Origin: Chitinophagaceae bacterium
Lineage (GTDB): Bacteria > Bacteroidota > Bacteroidia > Chitinophagales > Chitinophagaceae
Direction of reading: 5' to 3'
Length of the DNA: 64,000 bases
NCBI GenBank assembly: GCA_016720775.1
Contig: JADKJX010000003.1
Span: forward strand, 620,001-684,000
The first letter of the stretch is position 1, and every line of letters starts with the position of its first letter. The notes beneath the pieces were generated by a model. The model searched no databases. It saw only the letters and a program-made list of their open reading frames with translations, and was not told where the DNA came from. This document shows, piece by piece, positions 8,426 to 14,342 of the stretch. The position numbers were made by a program, and so were the translations under genes.

Positions 8426-9268
8426 GATAACATTCACTGAAGTTATGAGATAACCTGCTGCACTTACAAGGAATTTGCCGGGTTCAAACCAAACCTGTAA
8501 ATGCCGGCCATTGGGATTGGGATGATCATCAAATGCTTCTTTTACTTTTTTTGCCAGCAGGGCAATATCTGTTTCCGAATCTCCTTCTTTATACGGTACT
8601 TTAAAACCACCGCCCAGGTCGATCGAATCCAGTTCGTGGAAAGAAGGGATGATGTCGAACAGCACTTCTATTCCTTTTATGAATGTATCTACGTCTTTTA
8701 TATCGCTGCCGGTATGGATGTGCAGGTTCTGAATGTACAGGTTGTGTGTTGATACCAGCGCAAGAATCTTATCCAGCTGATCTACGGGTATGCCAAACTT
8801 GCTTTTATCATGACCGGTTGAAACTTTCAGGTTACCTCCGCCCATGATGTTTGGACGCAGCCGTATGCCCACCGGGTAACTGTGGCCGAATTTTTTGCCG
8901 AATTTTTCGAGGTTACTCAGGCTGTCGATATTAATGTGTACGCCGAGGCTTTGTGCTTTTTCAATTTCAGAAAAATCAATGCCATTGCTGGTATAAAGAA
9001 TATTGGTTGGTTCAAAGCCGGCAAGCAATGCAAGTCTTACTTCATTAATGGAACTGCAATCAACACTGCAGCCAATGTTTTTGATGTGTTTTAAAACCTG
9101 GATATTGGTCAATGCCTTGCAGGCATAAAAGAATTTTGTATCGGTTTCTGTAAAAGCGTCAGTAAGCCTTTTGTATTGTGCGGTTATGTGTTCAGCATGA
9201 TAAACATACAGTGGTGTGCCGAATTCATTTGCGATGTTTATTAATTCCTGCTGTGATAATGGGAGCAT
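8339..9268 (-). CDS. lysA: Diaminopimelate decarboxylase, N-terminal part (frameshifted)
   Basis: N-terminal alanine-racemase-like barrel of LysA, the PLP enzyme that converts meso-diaminopimelate to L-lysine and CO2 in the last step of lysine synthesis. The PLP lysine is Lys51 in FFYACKALTN. HIHTGSD and the glycine loop DLGGGF that grips the cofactor phosphate are present, as is WFEPGKFLV. True similarity ends at SVNVIK; the last ~27 residues of this frame (RNLGNNFCRYQQW onward) are out of frame. Joined with the downstream part the protein is ~401 residues, a normal length. Because the enzyme is normally needed for lysine synthesis, I favour a sequencing indel over a real null allele. The upstream neighbour is mrp on the same strand, separated by an elaborate hairpin. 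Confidence 0.9.
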   Translation of the reverse strand: MLPLSQQELINIANEFGTPLYVYHAEHITAQYKRLTDAFTETDTKFFYACKALTNIQVLKHIKNIGCSVDCSSINEVRLALLAGFEPTNILYTSNGIDFSEIEKAQSLGVHINIDSLSNLEKFGKKFGHSYPVGIRLRPNIMGGGNLKVSTGHDKSKFGIPVDQLDKILALVSTHNLYIQNLHIHTGSDIKDVDTFIKGIEVLFDIIPSFHELDSIDLGGGFKVPYKEGDSETDIALLAKKVKEAFDDHPNPNGRHLQVWFEPGKFLVSAAGYLITSVNVIKRNLGNNFCRYQQWLQSPDTPHVLRSLP

Positions 9269-9286
9269 GTTGCGAAAATAAGAAAT

Positions 9287-9372
9287 GATAACGGAAGTCG
9301 GAGGACTGAAGTCAGAAGTATGAAGCTGAAGAATTCTGACTTCCGTTATCAGACTTCAGTCCTCCGACTTCC
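9287..9372. repeat. Nested, mutually exclusive hairpins between mrp and lysA
   Basis: A perfect 21-bp inverted repeat (9293-9313 against 9352-9372) is built from the word gacttc/gaagtc. Overlapping it are two other perfect pairings: GATAACGGAAGTC (9287-9299) with GACTTCCGTTATC (9338-9350), and GAAGTCAGAA (9308-9317) with TTCTGACTTC (9334-9343). The 21-bp stem uses the same left-arm bases as the 13-bp stem, so they cannot both form. It lies between mrp (stop at 9381) and the lysA start (9268), both on the minus strand. Confidence 0.8.
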
Positions 9373-9380
9373 TGCCTCTT

Positions 9381-10475
9381 TTATGCAACTACTTCAACTA
9401 TCTGCGTTGGTGCCAGGTTTGCATTGCGCATGGCAATTCCCCGGACGGCATTGGCTGCAAAATCCATGAATGCTTTTTGCGTAATGGCATCATCACCTAC
9501 CATGGCGGGTATGCCAATGTCTCCGCCTTCCCGTATGCTTTGCACAATGGGTATTTGTCCGAGGAAGGGAATATCGAATTCTTCCGCCAGGTTTTTACCA
9601 CCGTCCTTTCCGAAGATGTAATATTTATTGCCGGGCAATTCGGCCGGTGTAAAGAAACTCATATTCTCCACCAAACCGATCACCGGTACTTTCAATTGTG
9701 CCTGGCCAAACATGGCGATCCCTTTTTTAGCATCGGCCAGTGCAACGGTTTGTGGTGTGGTAACAACGATCACGCCGGTTACCGGTACGGTTTGTACAAT
9801 GGTCAGATGAATATCACCGGTGCCGGGCGGCATATCAATTACCAGGTAATCCAGTTCGCCCCAATCCACATCGCTTACAAACTGGCGGATGGCAGTACTC
9901 ACCATCGGGCCACGCCAAACCACGGCCTGCTTTTCGTCAATGAGCAAACCAATGCTCATCATCTTGATGCCGAATTTTTCTATCGGTACGATCAATCCTT
10001 TATCGCCATCATCTTTCATCATCGGCCTTTCGCCCCGTACGCCAAACATGATGTGCTGGCTGGGACCATAGATATCGGCGTCCATCAATCCAACTTTTGC
10101 GCCGCCTTGTGCAAGTGCCAATGCAAGGTTTGCCGAGATGGTGCTTTTTCCAACACCGCCTTTTCCACTTACTACGGCAATGATATTTTTTACGCCTTTT
10201 AAAATTGTCTTTCCATCCTGGCGGTTGCTGCTGGTATTGCTGGTAAAATTTACTTTAACCACGGCTTCTTTATTCACCAATAATTTTACGGCATTGACGC
10301 AGGCATTCATGATCATGTCCTTCAGTGGGCAGGCCGGTGTGGTAAGCACCACCGTAAATGAAACATTATTTCCATCAATGGCAATGTCTTTTACCATGTT
10401 CAGCGTAACCAGGTCTTTGCCAAGGTCGGGTTCCTGCACATTGCTGAGCGCCTTTAAAATATCCTCGTTTGTCAT
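9381..10475 (-). CDS. mrp: Mrp/ApbC-type iron-sulfur cluster carrier ATPase
   Basis: P-loop NTPase of the Mrp/NBP35 family that binds and hands over [4Fe-4S] clusters in the cytosol; 364 residues. The N-terminal ~90 residues are a MIP18/DUF59 domain (VQEPDLGKDLVTLNMV; Cys49 in TTPACPLKD). The deviant Walker A is SGKGGVGKST (103-112), followed by MDADIYGPSQH, the Walker B region DYLVIDMPPGTGD, and VENMSFF. The C-terminal region that carries CxxC in E. coli Mrp reads FFTPAELPGNKYYIFG and has no cysteine, so the cluster would need other ligands; I believe this is usual for Bacteroidota Mrp. A TAATTTTG -7 element lies upstream on the minus strand. Confidence 0.93.
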   Translation of the reverse strand: MTNEDILKALSNVQEPDLGKDLVTLNMVKDIAIDGNNVSFTVVLTTPACPLKDMIMNACVNAVKLLVNKEAVVKVNFTSNTSSNRQDGKTILKGVKNIIAVVSGKGGVGKSTISANLALALAQGGAKVGLMDADIYGPSQHIMFGVRGERPMMKDDGDKGLIVPIEKFGIKMMSIGLLIDEKQAVVWRGPMVSTAIRQFVSDVDWGELDYLVIDMPPGTGDIHLTIVQTVPVTGVIVVTTPQTVALADAKKGIAMFGQAQLKVPVIGLVENMSFFTPAELPGNKYYIFGKDGGKNLAEEFDIPFLGQIPIVQSIREGGDIGIPAMVGDDAITQKAFMDFAANAVRGIAMRNANLAPTQIVEVVA

Positions 10476-10510
10476 CGTTCAATTATTTGTTAAAAAACCT
10501 TGTGTGGCTG

Positions 10511-10518
10511 CAAAATTA
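10511..10518 (-). promoter_or_regulatory. Candidate -7 element for mrp
   Basis: The minus strand reads TAATTTTG, matching the Bacteroidota -7 consensus TAnnTTTG, 35 nt before the mrp ATG. No convincing -33 TTG was found at the right spacing. Confidence 0.35.
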
Positions 10519-10535
10519 ACCACATAAGGGCTTAC

Positions 10536-10569
10536 TTTGTTTATTAATTAAGGAATGTTGGTATTTTTG
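10536..10569 (+). promoter_or_regulatory. Candidate promoter for the CarboxypepD_reg-like gene
   Basis: TTTG (10536-10539) and TATTTTTG (10562-10569) are spaced by 22 nt, close to the Bacteroidota -33/-7 arrangement. The predicted transcript start near 10576 is ~28 nt before the ATG at 10604. Confidence 0.4.
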
Positions 10570-10603
10570 GTGAATCGCCGATATGTCAACCTGATTTTGT
10601 TTG

Positions 10604-11245
10604 ATGAAGAAACTTATACCATACATTTTTACTGCTGCCTTATTCCTTCCTGCTGCTGCCAAAGCACAGTTTGAAACCTTCAAAGATTCCGTTGTTCAGT
10701 TATATGGTATTGTGATGACCGCCGACAGCCTGAAGGGCCTTGAATCGGTGAGTGTGGTGGTGAAGGGACAGGGCCGGGGTACCGTTACGAATAGTAAAGG
10801 TGTATTCAGCATTGTAGTTGTAAAGGGTGATGCAATTGAATTCAGCAGTATCGGGTACAAATCAAAGATCATAAACATTCCGGCAAATTTAGAAGGCAAC
10901 CAGCACAGCGTTATCCAGTTGATGATTACCGATACGGTTTACCTGGCCGCTACCATCATCAAAGCCCGGCCCAGCCGGGCACAGTTTGAAAGAGATTTTG
11001 TGAATGCAAATATCCCCGATGATTATATAACCATTGCCCGTAAAAACAATAACGAAGCCACCCGAAGGATACTGGCTGCCAATATGCCTACCGATGGGCG
11101 TGAAGCCACCAGTCAATACCTGCGGCAGCAGGCCAGCAAATCATATTATTACGGACAGGCACCTCCGCAGAATATCTTCAATCCATTTGCCTGGGCCGAA
11201 TTTGTGAAGGCATGGAAACGGGGCGACTTCAAAAAGAAGAACTGA
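10604..11245 (+). CDS. Secreted protein with CarboxypepD_reg-like domain
   Basis: A 213-residue protein starting at the ATG at 10604; the TTG three bases earlier adds only one residue. It has a signal peptide (YIFTAALFLPAAAKAQ) and a CarboxypepD_reg-like beta-sandwich (YGIVMTADSLKGLESVSVVVKGQGRGTVTNSKG onward, about residues 33-95), the domain that begins many TonB-dependent receptors. No plug or barrel follows. The rest is a charged, probably helical region ending in KAWKRGDFKKKN. Such stand-alone proteins are frequent in this phylum and their role is unknown. It is divergent from mrp, probably under its own promoter. Confidence 0.75.
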   Translation: MKKLIPYIFTAALFLPAAAKAQFETFKDSVVQLYGIVMTADSLKGLESVSVVVKGQGRGTVTNSKGVFSIVVVKGDAIEFSSIGYKSKIINIPANLEGNQHSVIQLMITDTVYLAATIIKARPSRAQFERDFVNANIPDDYITIARKNNNEATRRILAANMPTDGREATSQYLRQQASKSYYYGQAPPQNIFNPFAWAEFVKAWKRGDFKKKN

Positions 11246-11297
11246 TCTTTCTTTCATTTCATCATCACTAAGTTTTAAGCAGGAATTTATATTGCTG

Positions 11298-11305
11298 TAA
11301 TTTTG
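11298..11305 (+). promoter_or_regulatory. Candidate -7 element for aroK
   Basis: TAATTTTG matches TAnnTTTG and ends 16 nt before the aroK ATG at 11322, giving a very short leader. The -33 element is unclear. Confidence 0.4.
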
Positions 11306-11321
11306 TTCATACAATTGCAGC

Positions 11322-11819
11322 ATGAAAATTTTTCTGATCGGTTTTATGGGTAGCGGAAAAACCTACTGGGGCAGCCGGTGGGCAGCGAAATATGAATTGC
11401 AGTTCATTGACCTGGATGACCTGGTAGAAAAAAGGGAGAATAAAACCATTGCGCAGCTTTTTGAACAAAAGGGGGAAGAATATTTCAGGCAGGTTGAGTC
11501 TGAATGTTTAAAGAATTTCCATAAGGTTAGGTCATGCATCATGTCTTGCGGCGGCGGCGCCCCTTGTTTTAATAATAATATGCAATGGATGAATGAGAAC
11601 GGAACAACCATTTACCTTTCTGCTGCACCGGAATTTCTTTACAGCAGGCTGCTGGAAGAAAAAGACAAGCGCCCTTTGCTTAAAAACCTGGCCGAACCGG
11701 AGCTGCTTTCCTTTATTGAACAGAAACTGAAAGAACGGGAACCATTTTACAAACAGGCAAAATTCATTTTACCATCCGAAGACTTGAATATGGAAAGTTT
11801 ACAACCTTTAAACCTTTAA
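11322..11819 (+). CDS. aroK: Shikimate kinase
   Basis: Phosphorylates shikimate at the 3-OH with ATP, step five of the chorismate pathway, in the cytosol. The 165 residues match the family length. Walker A is GFMGSGKT (7-14), the shikimate-binding DLDD is at 31-34, the CGGGAP loop binds shikimate, and the lid arginines lie in EKDKRPLL. The last residues (SLQPLNL) are encoded by the first copies of an ACCTTTAAA word repeat that continues past the stop, so the C-terminus appears to have been captured from or invaded by a repeat. DUF423 follows 27 nt downstream. Confidence 0.93.
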   Translation: MKIFLIGFMGSGKTYWGSRWAAKYELQFIDLDDLVEKRENKTIAQLFEQKGEEYFRQVESECLKNFHKVRSCIMSCGGGAPCFNNNMQWMNENGTTIYLSAAPEFLYSRLLEEKDKRPLLKNLAEPELLSFIEQKLKEREPFYKQAKFILPSEDLNMESLQPLNL

Positions 11820-11838
11820 ACCCTGCAACCTTTAAACG
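11799..11838. repeat. ACCTTTAAAC direct word repeat across the aroK stop codon
   Basis: The word (a)accTTTAAAc occurs about four times: caacctttaaacctttaaa, then ccctgcaacctttaaacg. The repeat encodes the last ~6 codons and the stop of aroK and fills the gap to the next gene. Because TTTAAA is self-complementary, the run can also fold on itself. Confidence 0.6.
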
Positions 11839-11846
11839 ATACACAC

Positions 11847-12233
11847 ATGCACAAAGCATTTTTACGAACAGCAGCCATTACCGGGGCATTGGCAGTAGCA
11901 TTGGGTGCTTTTGGCGCTCACGGGTTAAAGAAAATCTTGGAAGCTGACATGCTGCAGGTTTTTGAAACGGCAGTGCGTTACCAGTTCTACCATGTATTTG
12001 CATTGCTTGGGGTGGCAATATTATATAAAGACTTCCCGGGAAAATTCATGAAGTGGGCCGGTTATCTTTTTACCGGGGGGATGATCTTGTTCTCCGGTTC
12101 GTTATATTTATTATGCTACGTAAAACATAATGATCTGCCATTTAACCGGGTTGGTGCCATTACTCCTTTAGGTGGCGCTGCTTTTATTGCAGGATGGATC
12201 CTGTTATTTATTGCCGTTTCCAGGAAGAATTAA
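11847..12233 (+). CDS. DUF423 family inner-membrane protein
   Basis: A 128-residue hydrophobic protein with four predicted transmembrane segments. The family signature GALAVALGAFGAHGLKK (about 14-30) is near the N-terminus, and a GAITPLGGAAFIAGW segment is near the C-terminus. DUF423 (YgdD-like) proteins are widespread and of unknown function. It follows aroK closely and is probably co-transcribed with it. Its stop codon overlaps the stop of the convergent histidine-kinase gene in the self-complementary TTAA at 12230-12233. Confidence 0.85.
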   Translation: MHKAFLRTAAITGALAVALGAFGAHGLKKILEADMLQVFETAVRYQFYHVFALLGVAILYKDFPGKFMKWAGYLFTGGMILFSGSLYLLCYVKHNDLPFNRVGAITPLGGAAFIAGWILLFIAVSRKN

Positions 12234-13369
12234 AACTGCACAACTTTTCTTCGGAGTGTAACCAAGGTTCCGTTCTTATTTTCAATACGGAACTCAATAT
12301 CTACATCCGCCATTCTTTTTTTCATGTTCTTTAACCCGTTGCCAAACTGCCGCAAAGCATCCATGTCAATGCCTATGCCGTTATCCTGGATATAAAGACA
12401 GAGTTCATCTGCCTCTCTTGCCAATGTTATCTGTACTTCTGTGGCTTTGGAATGTTTGAGAATATTATTCAACGCTTCTTTCACCACTAAGAAAACATTT
12501 CTCCGTATCTCGCCGATCACTTCTATGTTCGGCAGGTTATCGGGGATATTGATGCGGCAGTTTACACCGGTATCTTCAAAATATTCCAGTGCATAGCTTC
12601 TTATGTAAGCGATCATGTTGCCCAGGGAATCGTTGCTGCTGCTCATGCTCCAGATGATGGCATTCATCTTGTTCAGCAGCTCGTTGGCAGAAGAAGATAT
12701 CTTATCGATCTCCGGAATGGAATTGTCACTTAGTTTGCTTTTGGCCAGTTCGCTGTAAAGCCGGATGGTGGTCATGCCGGCGCCCAGGTCATCGTGCATA
12801 TCGGCACTGATGCGGTTTCTTTCTTCCTGCTGTGCTTTGATGACGGCGAGCTGTGTTTCAAATTCTTTTTTCTCTGCTTCCAGTTTCAGTGCTTCCTGTT
12901 CCTTGATACCCCGGATCAGTTCACGGCGGTTCTTATACGTAAGACCCAGCAGGAAAAGGAAGAGTTCAAAAATGATACCCACATAATAGTAGAACAGCGC
13001 ATTGGAAAAAAGCGAATTATTCCGCACATTGAACAAAAGGATTCCCAGCGAAATGGTGGAGAATATAACCAGCATTGCATTGCCTGCAGCCAGGTAATTA
13101 AGTAAAGGGTCTTCTTGTTTTGCTGCAAAATAAATGAAGAATACCCCGATGGCAAGTATCAGCACTTTCATGATGTTCTCGAGATAAAACTGCGGCAGGT
13201 ACGTGCCGGTAAAAAAGTGCAGGTATGTATAAATGCCCAGCAGGAACAGCACGAAGTACTCCCCATACCGCAACACTTTGTCTGTGGTGGGGTAATTCTC
13301 TTTTGTATTGATGAATTTGCGGGTGAAGCTTATGTAGAAAATGACACCGGTCACCAGCAGGAAAAATCG
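12230..13369 (-). CDS. 7TMR-DISM sensor histidine kinase, C-terminal kinase part (frameshifted)
   Basis: C-terminal part after a one-base shift: the last transmembrane helices (FFLLVTGVIFYISF, then YFVLFLLGIYTYLHFF and others), a coiled coil (KEQEALKLEAEKKEFETQ), a HisKA_3 dimerisation/phosphoacceptor helix (DMHDDLGAGMTTIRLYSEL, His in MHDD) and a HATPase_c domain (NVFLVVKEALNNILKHS N-box, IQDNGIGID G1 box, GNGLKNMKKR G2 box). HisKA_3 kinases usually signal to LuxR/NarL-type response regulators; none is in this window. The open frame extends upstream to 13450, but that extra part is out of register with the family. The end shares TTAA with the stop of the convergent DUF423 gene. Confidence 0.87.
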   Translation of the reverse strand, partial: RFFLLVTGVIFYISFTRKFINTKENYPTTDKVLRYGEYFVLFLLGIYTYLHFFTGTYLPQFYLENIMKVLILAIGVFFIYFAAKQEDPLLNYLAAGNAMLVIFSTISLGILLFNVRNNSLFSNALFYYYVGIIFELFLFLLGLTYKNRRELIRGIKEQEALKLEAEKKEFETQLAVIKAQQEERNRISADMHDDLGAGMTTIRLYSELAKSKLSDNSIPEIDKISSSANELLNKMNAIIWSMSSSNDSLGNMIAYIRSYALEYFEDTGVNCRINIPDNLPNIEVIGEIRRNVFLVVKEALNNILKHSKATEVQITLAREADELCLYIQDNGIGIDMDALRQFGNGLKNMKKRMADVDIEFRIENKNGTLVTLRRKVVQF

Positions 13370-14112
13370 AGGTAGCTGAAATAAAAATTTGCAAATACCG
13401 TGGTCTTCCGGGTAAGGTATGAGTTGAAAAATATCAGGAAGAACATGCACAGCGAATAAAGTGCATTGTAAAAGAATTCGGGTTTGGGTCCCAAAATAAA
13501 ATTAGCCAGCATGAACAGGATCATCATCAGAACAACACCGCTCAGCACTGTGCCGAATATCTGTATGTCGCTTTTGTAGGCTACCGAATAGGAAATGAAA
13601 TCGGCTATAAAATTATCGCTGATGAGCCGGGGGTTCATCCCGTTAAAATCATTCTTTGAGGGTTGCAGGCGAAGCAGCACATAACATTGTTCGCCGGGAG
13701 CAAGGGTGAGCCGCTGAAACCCATTAATGGTACCACCGTCTTCGGGTCCCGGATCCGGCCGGTTGGTCTTGTACATTGTGATCTCCTTGAAATAGGAACC
13801 GGGATAAATATATGCCGATCGTTGCGTTGCCGAATTATTACACATCCGTATCCGCATAAAAAAAGCATAGGGGATCATGCCGGCCGGTATCTTCCTTCTT
13901 TCCTTGAAATTTTTCAGCGGGAAAAAGTTTTTCTGTAAAACCTCCGGTATGGAAAGGGATGAACTGCTGTCGATGAACAGCCAGGACTTTGAAAGCAATA
14001 GGCTGTCCCCTGAAACAGATGAAATGTCAAAGGACGCAGAGTCCTGTGCAGCCTGTGCCTTGCAGAAAATAACTGAAAAGCAGAAAATAAGCAGGGTGGT
14101 TAAATGTTTCAA
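13351..14112 (-). CDS. 7TMR-DISM sensor histidine kinase, N-terminal sensor part (frameshifted)
   Basis: Sensor half of a membrane histidine kinase. The signal peptide (LLIFCFSVIFCKAQA) is followed by a ~150-residue periplasmic 7TMR-DISMED2-like beta domain (FFMRIRMCNNSATQRSAYIY, LAPGEQCYVLLRL), then the first helices of a seven-transmembrane 7TMR-DISM bundle. The frame ends FSYLDFSCW. With one extra T in the T5 tract (coding strand; A tract at 13362-13366) it would read SYLDFFLLVTGVIF and join the kinase part. The joined protein is ~625 residues, normal for this architecture. The ligand is unknown; DISMED2 is thought to bind carbohydrates. Confidence 0.85.
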   Translation of the reverse strand: MKHLTTLLIFCFSVIFCKAQAAQDSASFDISSVSGDSLLLSKSWLFIDSSSSLSIPEVLQKNFFPLKNFKERRKIPAGMIPYAFFMRIRMCNNSATQRSAYIYPGSYFKEITMYKTNRPDPGPEDGGTINGFQRLTLAPGEQCYVLLRLQPSKNDFNGMNPRLISDNFIADFISYSVAYKSDIQIFGTVLSGVVLMMILFMLANFILGPKPEFFYNALYSLCMFFLIFFNSYLTRKTTVFANFYFSYLDFSCW

Positions 14113-14128
14113 CAGCCGGTTGTTTTGC

Positions 14129-14136
14129 CAAACCTA
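14129..14136 (-). promoter_or_regulatory. Candidate -7 element for the histidine kinase
   Basis: The minus strand reads TAGGTTTG (TAnnTTTG) 16 nt before the ATG at 14112. No good -33 element was found. Confidence 0.4.
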
Positions 14137-14184
14137 CATAAATTCAATGATAACGAAAATGCCCGGGTGCTAATGCATTCATTT

Positions 14185-14290
14185 GAACCACATGGAACAT
14201 AGGAAACATAGGTTTTTAGCGCCGGTCCTTTAAGAGCTTTGGACAGAATTCTATGTGAGTATTCTTATGTTTCTATGTTCTATGTGGTTC
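14185..14290. repeat. GAACCACATAGAACATAG inverted word repeat, copy 1
   Basis: The left arm at 14185-14212 (gaaccacatggaacatagg onward) is inverted at 14264-14290 (ctatgttctatgtggttc), with an extra tctatgtgagtattc unit inside. It fills the 230-nt gap between the divergent histidine kinase and ftsK genes. A second copy of the same family lies at 33301-33379. Confidence 0.75.
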
Positions 14291-14328
14291 AGTTGGTTTT
14301 TGACCATGTTTGAAGCAGGGGTTTTCTA

Positions 14329-14336
14329 TATCTTTG
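14329..14336 (+). promoter_or_regulatory. Candidate -7 element deciding the ftsK start
   Basis: TATCTTTG (TAnnTTTG) ends 6 nt before the ATG at 14343. If real, transcription starts at or just before that ATG. This rules out the longer frame from 14310 and makes the mRNA leaderless or nearly so. Confidence 0.4.
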
Positions 14337-14342
14337 TGGCCG

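Noticed and set aside
9477..10202. Long plus-strand ORF (241 codons) opposite mrp
   Set aside because: It is an antisense shadow of the strongly conserved mrp gene, has no recognisable domain and a His/Cys-rich composition typical of shadow frames.
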